A stretch of DNA of 64,000 bases from Bacteroidales bacterium (GCA_017630155.1 JAGBVU010000006.1:47979-111978), one strand, 5' to 3'; positions 25,453-34,269 are shown, counted from the stretch's first letter. Notes: generated by a model from the sequence alone, not told the origin. Numbers and translations are program-made.

Positions 25453-26025
25453 ATGAAAAAATTGATTTTCCCCTTGATTGCTGCGTTGGCAATCTTTCAG
25501 AGTTGTGCATGTGGCGGTGGTAAAGAATCTGCCGAGGTGGCTACCAAGGCAGAGACTGCTGTAGTAGCAGATAGCGTAGGGTATATTGTAAAGGTGGGTG
25601 ATATGGCTCCAGATTTTACTTGCACCCTTACCGATGGTTCACAAGTGAAGATTTCAGATTTGAAAGGTAAGGTGGTGATGCTTCAGTTCACAGCGAGCTG
25701 GTGCGGTATCTGCCGTAATGAGATGCCCCATATCGAGAGTGATATATGGCTCAAACATAAAGACAACAAAGATTTTGTCCTAATCGGTATCGATCGCGAT
25801 GAACCACTTGAGACAGTGGTGGAGTTCGGTAAATCTGTAGGGGTTACATACCCTTTGGCACTTGACCCAGGTGCAGATATTTTCGCACTCTATGCACTTC
25901 GCAATGAAGGTATTACCCGTAATGTTCTCATCGATCGCGAGGGGAAAATTGTTATGCTTACCCGCAAATTCAAAGAGGAGGAGTTCAAGGCTCTTTGCGG
26001 GATGATAGACAGCATGCTCCAATAG
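25453..26025 (+). CDS. TlpA/ResA-like thioredoxin-fold lipoprotein
   Basis: 190 aa from the ATG at 25453 (a TTG at 25444 is less likely). The signal peptide ends in a lipobox (AIFQSC), so it is anchored in the periplasm. The thioredoxin fold starts at about residue 45 (GDMAPDFTCTLTDG) with redox motif WCGIC and the cis-Pro region ITRNVLIDREG. It is likely a thiol-disulfide oxidoreductase or an AhpC/TSA-type peroxidase relative. The transporter gene follows 3 bp later. Confidence 0.88.
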   Translation: MKKLIFPLIAALAIFQSCACGGGKESAEVATKAETAVVADSVGYIVKVGDMAPDFTCTLTDGSQVKISDLKGKVVMLQFTASWCGICRNEMPHIESDIWLKHKDNKDFVLIGIDRDEPLETVVEFGKSVGVTYPLALDPGADIFALYALRNEGITRNVLIDREGKIVMLTRKFKEEEFKALCGMIDSMLQ

Positions 26026-26028
26026 CCG

Positions 26029-26589
26029 ATGAACTGGCTTGAGATTATAGGGACCTTGGTAGGGCTGGTGTATCTCTGGCTTGAGTACAAGGCGAGCATA
26101 TGGCTTTGGCTGGCCAGTGTCATTATGCCTGCTATCTATCTGGTCATATACTATCAGGCCGGTCTGTACGCAGACTTCGGAATAAATGTCTATTACCTTA
26201 TAATCGCAATTTATGGCATCTGGCTCTGGCTTGGAGGGGGTGCCAAAAATAATAAGAGAGAATTGCCCATCACCGCCACACCCTCAGGATTGTGGTGGAA
26301 GATGGGCATAGTTTCTATGGCAATATTTTTCCTTATTGCCTATATCCTTATCAGCTGCACTGATAGCAATGTCCCCTGGATGGATAGCTTTACCACTTCA
26401 CTCAGCATAGTGGCAATGTGGATGCTTGCCCGCAAGTATGTGGAGCAATGGCTCGTCTGGATCGTGGTGGATGCAGTCAGTGCAGGGCTGTATATCTATA
26501 AAGAGCTCTATTTTACAGCGGGACTTTATGCTCTCTATGCAATAATAGCGTATTTCGGTTACAGAGAATGGAGAAGGTTGATGCTATAA
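26029..26589 (+). CDS. pnuT: PnuC-family vitamin transporter, probably thiamine (PnuT-type)
   Basis: 186 aa integral membrane protein with about seven hydrophobic segments rich in Trp and Tyr (MNWLEIIGTLVGLVYLWLEY, INVYYLIIAIYGIWLWLGG). This is the PnuC fold, which transports nicotinamide riboside or other unphosphorylated vitamins by facilitated diffusion. Its end overlaps thiamine pyrophosphokinase by 22 bp. PnuC-like proteins encoded with this kinase are predicted thiamine transporters (PnuT), the kinase trapping the vitamin. Specificity is inferred from context. No TPP riboswitch is visible upstream. Confidence 0.82.
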   Translation: MNWLEIIGTLVGLVYLWLEYKASIWLWLASVIMPAIYLVIYYQAGLYADFGINVYYLIIAIYGIWLWLGGGAKNNKRELPITATPSGLWWKMGIVSMAIFFLIAYILISCTDSNVPWMDSFTTSLSIVAMWMLARKYVEQWLVWIVVDAVSAGLYIYKELYFTAGLYALYAIIAYFGYREWRRLML

Positions 26590-27188
26590 TAGTGGGAGGT
26601 GGGGATTTTCCCTCGCACCCCATACCACTTGAGATCCTCGGGAGCTCAGATAAGGTGGTGTGTTGTGATGGGGCAGCCAATGAGTTCTATACCAGAGGGC
26701 TGCAACCCTGGCGTATAGTGGGTGATTGCGACTCGCTTTCCCCTGAGGCGGCAGGGAAATTCCGTGATATAATCCGGCACAATCCTGACCAGGAGACCAA
26801 TGACCAAACCAAGGCAATATCATATCTTGCCTCAAAAGGTTATACAAATATTGCAATAGTGGCTGCTACCGGACGCCGTGAGGACCATACACTCGGCAAT
26901 ATCAGCCTTCTGATGGAGTATATGCGTCAGGGGCTGAAGGTGCGCACCTATACTGACTTCGGGGTGTTTATACCCTGTCGTGACAACAATACTTTTGAAT
27001 CTCCTGTGGGTAGCGCAGTCTCCATTTTCAGTTTCGGTACTGCGGGTATGACTGCAGAGGGGCTCCAGTACCCCCTACGGGACTTTACCTCCTGGTGGGA
27101 GGGTACCCTCAATGTCACCACTGCCCCCTCTTTTACCATAAAGTGTAAAGGGGAATATCTGGTGTATATCACATATCCTGAAAAGTAA
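26568..27188 (+). CDS. thiN: Thiamine pyrophosphokinase
   Basis: 206 aa cytosolic enzyme converting thiamine plus ATP to thiamine diphosphate. N-terminal catalytic part: VVCCDGAANEF, VGDCDSL, DQETNDQTKAISYL and the ATGRREDHTLGN motif. The C-terminal part is the smaller thiamine-binding beta domain. It overlaps the transporter gene by 22 bp, which ties uptake and phosphorylation together. A strong terminator follows 12 bp downstream. Confidence 0.93.
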   Translation: MEKVDAIIVGGGDFPSHPIPLEILGSSDKVVCCDGAANEFYTRGLQPWRIVGDCDSLSPEAAGKFRDIIRHNPDQETNDQTKAISYLASKGYTNIAIVAATGRREDHTLGNISLLMEYMRQGLKVRTYTDFGVFIPCRDNNTFESPVGSAVSIFSFGTAGMTAEGLQYPLRDFTSWWEGTLNVTTAPSFTIKCKGEYLVYITYPEK

Positions 27189-27200
27189 TTGTAGTAAAAC

Positions 27201-27232
27201 AAAAAAGGCAACCATAGCGGTTGCCTTTTTTT
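27201..27232. terminator. Bidirectional terminator after thiN
   Basis: AAAAAAGGCAACC pairs with GGTTGCCTTTTTT around a 5-nt loop. It serves thiN and the convergent PUR-family gene. Confidence 0.9.
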
Positions 27233-27249
27233 ATCAATATCAAGAAATC

Positions 27250-27600
27250 TTATAGCTCTTCGAAGTCTACATCTGAAGAATATTGCCCTTGAGTGTGTTC
27301 TGGTGCCACTCTCTCAGTGATGGGACATCTCTCCTTGATATATTCCACTACTTCTTCAAGTCCTTGGGCAAATTTCTCGAAATCCTCTTTGTAAAGGAAA
27401 ATCTTGTGTTTGTCATAAACAAATCGCCCATCTTTCTCAATACGTCTTTTACTCTCGGTGATGGTAAGGTAGTAATCGTTACCTTTAGTCGCTTTCACAT
27501 CAAAGAAATAAGTTCTCTTTCCAGCCCTAACAGGTCTTGAGTAAACGTCATCTCCAGCACGCTCTTGCGCCACACCATTTTCAATGTCTTCAGAATACAT
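27250..27600 (-). CDS. PUR-family DNA/RNA-binding protein (DUF3276)
   Basis: 116 aa. The core YSRPVRAGKRTYFFDVKATK followed by YYLTITESKRR and HKIFLYKEDFEKF is the single PUR repeat of the bacterial PUR-alpha-like family, which binds single-stranded nucleic acid as a dimer. The cellular role in Bacteroidetes is not established. It has its own promoter, divergent from nusB. Confidence 0.88.
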   Translation of the reverse strand: MYSEDIENGVAQERAGDDVYSRPVRAGKRTYFFDVKATKGNDYYLTITESKRRIEKDGRFVYDKHKIFLYKEDFEKFAQGLEEVVEYIKERCPITERVAPEHTQGQYSSDVDFEEL

Positions 27601-27627
27601 AATTTATCTTTTTTAAAATTATTCATA

Positions 27628-27635
27628 CAAAGATA
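27628..27635 (-). promoter_or_regulatory. -7 box for the PUR-family gene
   Basis: Minus-strand TATCTTTG, an exact match, 27 bp before the ATG at 27600. Confidence 0.62.
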
Positions 27636-27657
27636 ATTAAATTTCATCCGAAAACTA

Positions 27658-27665
27658 TAAATTTG
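27658..27665 (+). promoter_or_regulatory. -7 box for nusB
   Basis: TAAATTTG, an exact TAnnTTTG match, 18 bp before the nusB ATG and back to back with the box at 27628. Confidence 0.65.
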
Positions 27666-27683
27666 CAAAAAATATAAAAATAT

Positions 27684-28628
27684 ATGCTGAACAGACGTCT
27701 GATAAGGATAAAAGTATTCAAATCTCTCTTCAGTGCGGTATCTTCGGGTGCCGATTCTGCTATAGGGGTGGAGAAGTCATTCCTGACTTCGTGTGACAAG
27801 ACTAAGGATTTGTATTTCTTTATGATGAATGTATCTGTAGCCCTCAAACGTGCTGCAGATGCCAAGATAGAGGCAGGTCTTAAAAAGTTCCATCCTACAC
27901 CTGAGGAGAAGAATCCAAATATGAAATTTTCGGAGAACCTATTTGTGGAGAGGGTTCTCAGTGAAGAGAAGTTTACAAGCTATGTGGAGCGTGAAGGTCT
28001 ATTGTGGAATAGCGATGAACTCCTGCTTTATGTCAAAAGACTCTATGCGAGAATAGCAGAGAAGGAGTATTTCAAAGCCTATATGGCCTCGCCCGAGCGC
28101 TCTTTTAAAGAGGATTGCAACCTTTTCATCAATATATTTACTGAGGAGTTTGAGGACGATGAGACATTGGAGCAGATACTTGAGGATATGTCTCTCTTCT
28201 GGATGGATGATCTTGGTTTTGTCCTTATGACTTTGGTGTCGAATATAGAATATCTCAGGGATAGGGACAAATTTGTGATTCCTAATACATTCTTGAAGGA
28301 TGATGATAAGGAGTTTGCTGTGGAGCTTATGAACTTCTCACTTGTAAATTATCATAAGTTCTATGACAGAGTGGCCGAAAACCTCTCTAACTGGGACTCA
28401 GACCGTCTTGTCAATACAGACATAGCGCTTATTGTGCTGGGTGTGGCAGAGGCTGTAAGATTTTCAAATATCCCAGTGAAAGTGACTATCAACGAGTATG
28501 TGGAGATTTCAAAATTCTACAGTACAGTAAACAGTAAAGTCTTCGTGAACGGTCTTTTGGACAAGATGATCCAGAAGATGTTGGCTACAGGCGAGATAGC
28601 CAAGAGCGGAAGGGGACTCATCGACTAA
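27684..28628 (+). CDS. nusB: Transcription antitermination factor NusB
   Basis: 314 aa RNA-binding protein that with NusE (S10) supports rRNA antitermination. The conserved NusB core is the C-terminal half (WDSDRLVNTDIALIVLGVAEAVRF, VTINEYVEISKFYSTVNSKVFVNGLLDKM). Like other Bacteroidetes NusB proteins it has an N-terminal extension of about 150 residues not found in the 140-aa E. coli protein. Next come yajC, ybbR and coaE, a typical order in the phylum. Confidence 0.93.
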   Translation: MLNRRLIRIKVFKSLFSAVSSGADSAIGVEKSFLTSCDKTKDLYFFMMNVSVALKRAADAKIEAGLKKFHPTPEEKNPNMKFSENLFVERVLSEEKFTSYVEREGLLWNSDELLLYVKRLYARIAEKEYFKAYMASPERSFKEDCNLFINIFTEEFEDDETLEQILEDMSLFWMDDLGFVLMTLVSNIEYLRDRDKFVIPNTFLKDDDKEFAVELMNFSLVNYHKFYDRVAENLSNWDSDRLVNTDIALIVLGVAEAVRFSNIPVKVTINEYVEISKFYSTVNSKVFVNGLLDKMIQKMLATGEIAKSGRGLID

Positions 28629-28660
28629 TTCATAGATTATTTAACACATTTTAAAAAGAT

Positions 28661-28990
28661 ATGACACTTCTATCATTTACACTTTTGCAAGCCGCTGCAG
28701 CTCAGCCTGCTCAGGGCGGAAACTATTCTTTCCTTATTATGATGCTCCTTATCTTCGTTGTGATGTATTTCTTTATGATTCGTCCACAACAGAAGAAACA
28801 GAAAGAGATCGTGAAATTCAGAGAGTCACTAAAAAAAGGTGACAAGATCGTGACTATTGGAGGTATCTACGGTGTGGTTGCAGAGGTGAAAGAGCAGTAC
28901 ATTATTATGGAGATTGACAACAATGTCAAAATCCGTGTGGATAAACAATGCGTTGTTAGAGACAGCACTGATATTCAGGTACAAAACTAA
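28661..28990 (+). CDS. yajC: Preprotein translocase subunit YajC
   Basis: 109 aa, one transmembrane helix (YSFLIMMLLIFVVMYFFMI) then the signature RPQQKKQKEIVKFRESLKKGDKIVTIGGIYG. YajC associates with SecDF-YidC at the inner membrane; it is small and not essential in E. coli. It lies between nusB and the ybbR-domain gene, 5 bp before the latter. Confidence 0.95.
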   Translation: MTLLSFTLLQAAAAQPAQGGNYSFLIMMLLIFVVMYFFMIRPQQKKQKEIVKFRESLKKGDKIVTIGGIYGVVAEVKEQYIIMEIDNNVKIRVDKQCVVRDSTDIQVQN

Positions 28991-28995
28991 CATTT

Positions 28996-29979
28996 ATGCC
29001 CCGTATCAATTGGCATTGGACTTATAAAATTGCTAAAGGGAGAGGAGAATGGATGACTTTGTTGTTCTCCCTCCTTTTGGCTTTATTTATATGGACTATC
29101 CACAATCTCTCCCTCAGGTATACTGCTTATCTCCAGTATTCTGTTCACGTGAAGACAAATATAGAGGGGAGGGCGCTGGAGGCCGATGCAGAAGATGCGA
29201 TTATGATGAGGGTCAGGGCCAACGGATATACACTTCTGTCACACCGGATGAATGATGAAATTTCCCTTAACCTTGAACCCAAGTTTCTCCGCCCGATAAC
29301 ACCGGATTCTGATACGTTTATAGTGTATGTGTCTGAAATAAAGGACGTTATTGAGAAGCAGCTCATAGATGGCAAAATATCTAATGTGGAGAACTACACT
29401 ACAGAGATGGTGCGGGTCATTCTCCCCAGGATTGACACAAAGAAAGTGCCGGTGGTGGCGCAGACCCAGTTGGACTTCACTTCCCAATATATGGCTATAT
29501 CGGATCTTAAGTTGAATCCTGACAGTCTGATAATCTATGGTGAGGATAATATAGTTGAGAATATTGATGCAGTCTATACCAGAATCATCTCCCATTCGGG
29601 GGTGTCAAAGGGGATTCAGGGTGTGGCATATATAATACCCATCGAGGGTGTTGTCATATCGGAGGATTATGTCTATTACTCTCAGGAGGTGGGCAGATAT
29701 ATTGAGCAGAATATCGAACTGCCACTTGAGATTATCAATGTCCCACGTGGGAAGGAACTTCTCCCTTTTGCATCAAGTGTCAAGGTGGTCTACAGACAGT
29801 TGCTTGATTCACACAAGCCCCTTGATATGTCAGATTTCAGGTGTGTACTTGACTATAAAGATATAGAGAGCTCAATCAATTCGCAGGCAGTTCCACGTCT
29901 GGTAAAGGCACCTCAGGGGATATACTCTATCTCATTTGACCCACCATATGTTGATTGCATAGTTTTGGACAAGCAATGA
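28996..29979 (+). CDS. YbbR-domain (CdaR-like) membrane-anchored protein
   Basis: 327 aa. One N-terminal membrane segment (WMTLLFSLLLALFIWTIHN) followed by periplasmic YbbR-type beta repeats (VPVVAQTQLDF, LNPDSLIIYGEDNIV, IENIDAVYTRII). In Firmicutes such proteins regulate the c-di-AMP cyclase CdaA; here the role is not known, and the cyclase gene is not in the window. The stop overlaps the coaE start as ATGA. Confidence 0.85.
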   Translation: MPRINWHWTYKIAKGRGEWMTLLFSLLLALFIWTIHNLSLRYTAYLQYSVHVKTNIEGRALEADAEDAIMMRVRANGYTLLSHRMNDEISLNLEPKFLRPITPDSDTFIVYVSEIKDVIEKQLIDGKISNVENYTTEMVRVILPRIDTKKVPVVAQTQLDFTSQYMAISDLKLNPDSLIIYGEDNIVENIDAVYTRIISHSGVSKGIQGVAYIIPIEGVVISEDYVYYSQEVGRYIEQNIELPLEIINVPRGKELLPFASSVKVVYRQLLDSHKPLDMSDFRCVLDYKDIESSINSQAVPRLVKAPQGIYSISFDPPYVDCIVLDKQ

Positions 29980-30569
29980 TAGTACTCGCTGTTACCGGTG
30001 GTATAGGAAGCGGTAAAACCCATATTGTAAATATGTTCGCTTCAATGGGTATTCCTGTCTACTTTACAGATGACAGGGCCAAGGGGCTTTATGACTCATC
30101 CGGCGAACTTCTCGTAGCTCTCCAGTCCATATTGGGAGAAGATATAGTTCAGGATGGCAAACTTCGAAAGGATATTATGGCTGCCCGATTATTTGCAGAC
30201 AAGTCTCTCTTGGCAAAGGTTGAGGGTGTGGTCCATCCTGCGGTGATAAAGGATTTTCTGAAATGGAAAGGGGAACAGAAGAATGTCCCTTTTGTAATAA
30301 TAGAGTCAGCAATTTTTCTGGAGAATCCTCTCCTTCGACCCCTCGCAGACAAAGTGCTCGTTATAACTTCCCCTATTGATCTTAGGATAGAGAGGGTTCA
30401 AAGGAGGTCAAATCTTACCAGAGAGCAGATACTGGGTAGAATGGATAATCAGTGGAGCGACAGTGAGAGGGAGAAATGGGCTGATTATGTGATTGTCTCA
30501 GATGAAAAGAGGGCATTGCTGCCCCAAATAATCGGAATTTATAAAGAATTGGAAGATGGGAATAGGTAA
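29976..30569 (+). CDS. coaE: Dephospho-CoA kinase
   Basis: Last step of coenzyme A synthesis, phosphorylating the 3'-OH of dephospho-CoA. The start at 29976 (MIVLAVTGGIGSGKTHIVNMF) is chosen because it gives a 4-bp ATGA overlap with ybbR and places the P-loop at residues 8-15 as in the family; an upstream ATG at 29955 is inside ybbR. Other motifs: Asp in YFTDDRAK and the lid Arg region RIERVQRRSNLTREQI. 197 aa, usual length. Confidence 0.95.
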   Translation: MIVLAVTGGIGSGKTHIVNMFASMGIPVYFTDDRAKGLYDSSGELLVALQSILGEDIVQDGKLRKDIMAARLFADKSLLAKVEGVVHPAVIKDFLKWKGEQKNVPFVIIESAIFLENPLLRPLADKVLVITSPIDLRIERVQRRSNLTREQILGRMDNQWSDSEREKWADYVIVSDEKRALLPQIIGIYKELEDGNR

Positions 30570-31269
30570 ATGGATAGGTGGAATTCTGGGCTGGACCCTT
30601 GCAGGACCTTTCGGGGCTCTGCTCGGTGTAGGTATTGCCTCCCTTTTTGAGAAGGGGAGCGGTAGCTATTTCAGCCAGCAGACACCTCAATACAATAATT
30701 TCATGGTTTCGCTCCTGATTCTTTCATCTTCTGTGATGAAGGCAGACGGGAGGGTACTCCGCTCCGAATTGGAGTATGTGAAGAATTTTATCAGGGCCAA
30801 TTTTGGTGAGGAGGCAGTAGCCGATGCCCTTAGAATCCTCAAGGAGCTCCTTCAGAAGGATGTCAATATAGAGGAGGTCGGGGCACAAATTGCAATCAAT
30901 GTCCCAATTTCGCAGCGTCTCCAACTTTTCCACTATCTTTGCGGTATTGCTAAGGCAGATGGAGTAGTCTCCCAGGCGGAGATGGATATACTCAGGAGAA
31001 TTGCTGCAGCAATGAGGATTCCTAGCCAGGACGCAGAGTCGATGTTTGCGATGTATGGTTCATCTGTTGAGGATGCATACAAAGTGCTTGAAATCGAGCG
31101 CACTGCGACCGATGATGAGGTGAAAAAAGCATATCGCCGTATGGCGATGAAGCATCATCCCGATAAAGTGGCAACACTTGGGGAGGATGTCAAAAAGGCT
31201 GCCGAGGAGAAATTCAAGAAAATCACCGAGGCATACGACAAAATAAAAAAAGAGAGAGGTTTAAATTAA
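30556..31269 (+). CDS. TerB / J-domain co-chaperone (DjlA-like)
   Basis: 237 aa. The N-terminus is a glycine-rich hydrophobic segment (IGGILGWTLAGPFGALLGVG, probable membrane anchor), then a TerB-like helical domain (SSSVMKADGRVLRSELEYVK and a second KADGVVSQAEMDIL), then a C-terminal J domain with HHPDK (HPD triad) at about residue 200. That order is DjlA's, so it likely stimulates DnaK at the membrane. It overlaps coaE by 14 bp. Confidence 0.9.
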   Translation: MGIGKWIGGILGWTLAGPFGALLGVGIASLFEKGSGSYFSQQTPQYNNFMVSLLILSSSVMKADGRVLRSELEYVKNFIRANFGEEAVADALRILKELLQKDVNIEEVGAQIAINVPISQRLQLFHYLCGIAKADGVVSQAEMDILRRIAAAMRIPSQDAESMFAMYGSSVEDAYKVLEIERTATDDEVKKAYRRMAMKHHPDKVATLGEDVKKAAEEKFKKITEAYDKIKKERGLN

Positions 31270-31282
31270 AAACAATATTACA

Positions 31283-31711
31283 ATGGCAACAGATCTACAA
31301 AGAATTCTATCAGTTTCAGGCGAGCAGGGCCTATTTGAATATGTGTCACAGGCTAAGTCGGGCGTGGTCGCTGAAGCATTGGCTACCAAAAAAAGGACTG
31401 TTTTCGGTATGACCGCAAAGGTTACCGCCCTTTCAGATATCGCTATCTATACTGACGAAGAGGAGCTTCCTCTAAGAGAGGTGTTCTTGAAAATGAAAGA
31501 GACCCTTGGTGAGGATAAGGCACCAGATGCAAAATCTGACTCTAAAGTGCTTGTGGGTTTCTTCGAGAAAGCTATTCCTACATACGATAGAGACCGTTTC
31601 TACGTATCTCACATGAAGAAAGTGGTTCAATGGTACAACATCCTTAAGGAGCACGCTTCACTTGATTTCGTGGCTCCTGAAACAGAGGAAGAGAATGAAT
31701 CAGCCGAATAA
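31283..31711 (+). CDS. DUF5606 family protein
   Basis: 142 aa soluble protein beginning MATDLQRILSVSGEQGLFEYV with VVAEALATKKRTVFGMTAKVTALSDIAIYT split by short charged linkers. Conserved in Bacteroidetes and annotated only as a domain of unknown function; the N-terminal SH3-like small barrel seems plausible but is unproven. Its end overlaps the rimO start by 17 bp, which suggests translational coupling. Confidence 0.82.
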   Translation: MATDLQRILSVSGEQGLFEYVSQAKSGVVAEALATKKRTVFGMTAKVTALSDIAIYTDEEELPLREVFLKMKETLGEDKAPDAKSDSKVLVGFFEKAIPTYDRDRFYVSHMKKVVQWYNILKEHASLDFVAPETEEENESAE

Positions 31712-33014
31712 ACCAAAAAAGGTACAGGTAGCGACCCTTGGTTGCTCCAAAAATAAAGTTGACTCCGAGCACCTGCTGGTCCAATTGGAACGGGCAGGTG
31801 TTGCCATTTCTCCGGAAGGTGAGGATTTGGCTACAGCTGGGGTCGATACACTCATTATCAACACCTGTGGTTTCATCGGTGATGCCAAGGAGGAGTCTAT
31901 TCAGGCCATCCTGGAGGGTGTGGATGCCAAGACCAAGGGGTATATCTCTCAGGTGCTGGTGTGGGGTTGTCTGTCGCAAAGATATCGTGAAGAACTTCTC
32001 GAGGCTATTCCTGAAGTGGACCGTTTTTTCGGGGCTTATGATCTGGATAATATCCTGGCATATCTTGGTGTGGAGAAGAACCCATTGCTCCTGACTCAGA
32101 GGCTTCTTACTACCCCCAAGCATTATGCCTATCTCAAAATATCTGAGGGGTGCGACCGACATTGCTCTTATTGTGCGATTCCCGGTATTAGGGGACGCCA
32201 TATCTCCATTCCCATCGAGGAACTTGTCCGCGAGGCTCAGTATCTTGCCTCGATAGGGGTGAAGGAGCTGATTCTCATCGCGCAGGATACTACTTATTAT
32301 GGACTTGATATCTATAAGAAGAGGGCGCTTGGTGAGTTGATCTTAAAGCTTGAGGCTATCCCTGGTATAGAGTGGATAAGGATCCATTATTCTTATCCCG
32401 CTTCATTCCCTGAGGATGTTCTTGAGATAATGGCACATTCTCCGAAGGTGTGCAAATATATAGATATTCCTCTTCAGCACTCTGCTGACAAGGTGCTTGC
32501 CGCAATGCGTCGCAATATTGACGGGAAGCAGACCCGCGCTCTGGTGGAGAAGATGAGGGAGAAAGTTCCTGGTATTGTCCTCAGAACTACTATGATAGTT
32601 GGTCACCCGGGTGAGGGTAAGCGTGAATTCCAGGATCTTCTGAATTTTGTCCAGGAGTATAAGTTTGAGCGTCTGGGTGCTTTCCCTTATTCAGAGGAGG
32701 AGGGTACTTGGGGTGCTGAGAACCTTAAGGACACTATCCGTAAGGGGATTAAGCAAGAGAGGTATGAGGAGCTGATGGAGCTCCAGTCAGGTATTTCCCT
32801 TGAGTTCAATCAGTCGCGTGTGGGCTCAGTGGAGAGGGTTCTTGTCGATTCGTTTACTGATGGTGTATATGTGGCACGCACATCCAAAGAGTCTCCTGAG
32901 GTGGACGGAGAGGTACTTATCGGAGGTGAGTTTGATCCTGCCCGTATCGGAACCTTTGCTGACGCAATGATAACTGGTGCCAACGAGTATGACTTGCTTG
33001 GCGAATTCAAATAG
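31695..33014 (+). CDS. rimO: Ribosomal protein S12 methylthiotransferase RimO
   Basis: Radical SAM enzyme adding a methylthio group to an Asp of ribosomal protein S12. UPF0004 N-terminal domain with cluster cysteines (TLGCSKNKVDSE, NTCGF, VWGCLSQR), radical SAM motif SEGCDRHCSYCAIP, and a C-terminal TRAM domain. The ATG at 31695 (MNQPNKPKKVQVATLGCS) gives 439 aa; an in-frame ATG at 31662 would lie well inside DUF5606. The S12-type variant is indicated by IRGRHISIPIEELV. Confidence 0.95.
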   Translation: MNQPNKPKKVQVATLGCSKNKVDSEHLLVQLERAGVAISPEGEDLATAGVDTLIINTCGFIGDAKEESIQAILEGVDAKTKGYISQVLVWGCLSQRYREELLEAIPEVDRFFGAYDLDNILAYLGVEKNPLLLTQRLLTTPKHYAYLKISEGCDRHCSYCAIPGIRGRHISIPIEELVREAQYLASIGVKELILIAQDTTYYGLDIYKKRALGELILKLEAIPGIEWIRIHYSYPASFPEDVLEIMAHSPKVCKYIDIPLQHSADKVLAAMRRNIDGKQTRALVEKMREKVPGIVLRTTMIVGHPGEGKREFQDLLNFVQEYKFERLGAFPYSEEEGTWGAENLKDTIRKGIKQERYEELMELQSGISLEFNQSRVGSVERVLVDSFTDGVYVARTSKESPEVDGEVLIGGEFDPARIGTFADAMITGANEYDLLGEFK

Positions 33015-33020
33015 CATAAT

Positions 33021-33935
33021 ATGAAAAGATTTCTGCCGATTCTCCTTCTCCTTTCTTTGCTTGTCTCATGTGGCCCGGTTAAGATGTATGTCGATGTGGA
33101 GTCCAAGAGGGATACAGGGACAATGCTATCTGTTTCCGGGAGGAGATTGGCTGTGATCTCTGTAGCTGACCCTTCCGACAGGGACAGCGCTCTGGTCTCT
33201 GAACTTGGAGTCGGTGTGGCTGAAAAGATAGAGTCGGAAGCGGGTTTAGCTGCAGGGACAGTAGGGGTATTCAACATCCCTTCAACATATCAGAATATAA
33301 GGGAGGCCGGCTCACTGGACCTTCTGGCCATACAATCTGATGCAGACCTTATCATAGCCCTTGATTCACTGGAGGTCTCATCGTTCAATATAGTGAGAAA
33401 TTCAAATGTCTATTATGTGGCCCAATATGAGCACGTAGTGGATGTCATAATGCCTGTGTCCTACAATGTTATTGCGTACGATGCTGCTGCGATGGAGACC
33501 TTGTATGCCAATAGGGTGGTAGATACACTCTCGTGGACACTTATGGGTGAGGAGCCTATATCCAACTCCACTGCTATATCTCAGGCCAATTCCCATCTGA
33601 AGGATGCGGTGAGGGCTTCAGGGGGTAACCTGGCTCAACTTTTCCTCCCTGACTGGGAGAAGGAGTCGGTAATGATTGCCACTTTTGCTGGAAGCAAATG
33701 GGAGAGTGCTTACTATTTGGCCCTTGATTTCAAATGGGAGCAGGCCATTGATATATGGCTTGAACTGGTCAAAGGCCCGGGTTTGCAGAAACAAGGGTGC
33801 GCTGCCTACAATCTGGCTGTCGCCTGTGAAATACTCGGACGCTACGATGTCGCCCTCAAGTGGCTCGACTACGCAGAGAGCAAATGCTATTTTTCACAGA
33901 TGACTACCCTCAGGAAGAAACTCCAGGAGAGGTAA
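33021..33935 (+). CDS. DUF6340 family lipoprotein
   Basis: 304 aa. The signal peptide ends in LLVSC (Cys17), so it is a lipoprotein. A central LAVISVADPSDRDSALVSELG and the C-terminal repeat-like segment (AAYNLAVACEILGRYDVALKWLDYA) resembling a TPR. The family occurs in Bacteroidetes and has no assigned function. It begins 6 bp after rimO and ends the transcript that started upstream of nusB or coaE. Confidence 0.8.
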   Translation: MKRFLPILLLLSLLVSCGPVKMYVDVESKRDTGTMLSVSGRRLAVISVADPSDRDSALVSELGVGVAEKIESEAGLAAGTVGVFNIPSTYQNIREAGSLDLLAIQSDADLIIALDSLEVSSFNIVRNSNVYYVAQYEHVVDVIMPVSYNVIAYDAAAMETLYANRVVDTLSWTLMGEEPISNSTAISQANSHLKDAVRASGGNLAQLFLPDWEKESVMIATFAGSKWESAYYLALDFKWEQAIDIWLELVKGPGLQKQGCAAYNLAVACEILGRYDVALKWLDYAESKCYFSQMTTLRKKLQER

Positions 33936-33999
33936 TATGTTCATTTTTCGTCCTAAGAGCGCTACTGTGCCGTTTTATGCGTGAAACTTGTCGCAAACA

Positions 34000-34197
34000 C
34001 TCTGCAAAGTCGCTCACGACGGATTGCTTCGTGCTGCTCACTGCACTCACATCTCCTTGCCGGATAACTCATCCTTATAGTCGTGCTTCGCACGCCTAAC
34101 GTCTTCAGACAGAATCCGGCATTGGCTTCGCCACACGGAGATTTGCCGTTTGTTCGCTTGACGCACTCCGCAAAGTCGTTCGCAACTCTTTGCAGAG
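34000..34197. repeat. Long imperfect palindromic intergenic element
   Basis: Outer arms CTCTGCAAAG (34000-34009) and CTTTGCAGAG (34188-34197), inner hairpins such as TCGTGCTTCGCACG, and a repeated GCAAAGTCG word. No credible gene. Similar in style to the elements at 40211, 44031 and 53223. Confidence 0.5.
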
Positions 34198-34240
34198 GTG
34201 GGTGGTTCAGTGTAGTCATGTGTGTGAATGGTGGATGTAA

Positions 34241-34269
34241 AAAAGGCACGGGTTGTTTCCGTGCCTTTT
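34241..34269. terminator. Terminator between DUF6340 and S41 peptidase genes
   Basis: AAAAGGCACGG pairs with CCGTGCCTTTT around a 7-nt loop, suitable for both converging genes. A second hairpin, ACACCCGA with TCGGGTGT (34278-34299), lies nearer the peptidase stop. Confidence 0.85.

Noticed and set aside
25900..26029. TPP riboswitch ahead of the PnuT/thiN pair
   Set aside because: Only 3 bp separate the transporter from the upstream coding gene, and no THI-box sequence is visible there.
31644..32201. 185-aa minus-strand frame opposite rimO
   Set aside because: Antisense to conserved radical SAM sequence; shadow frame.
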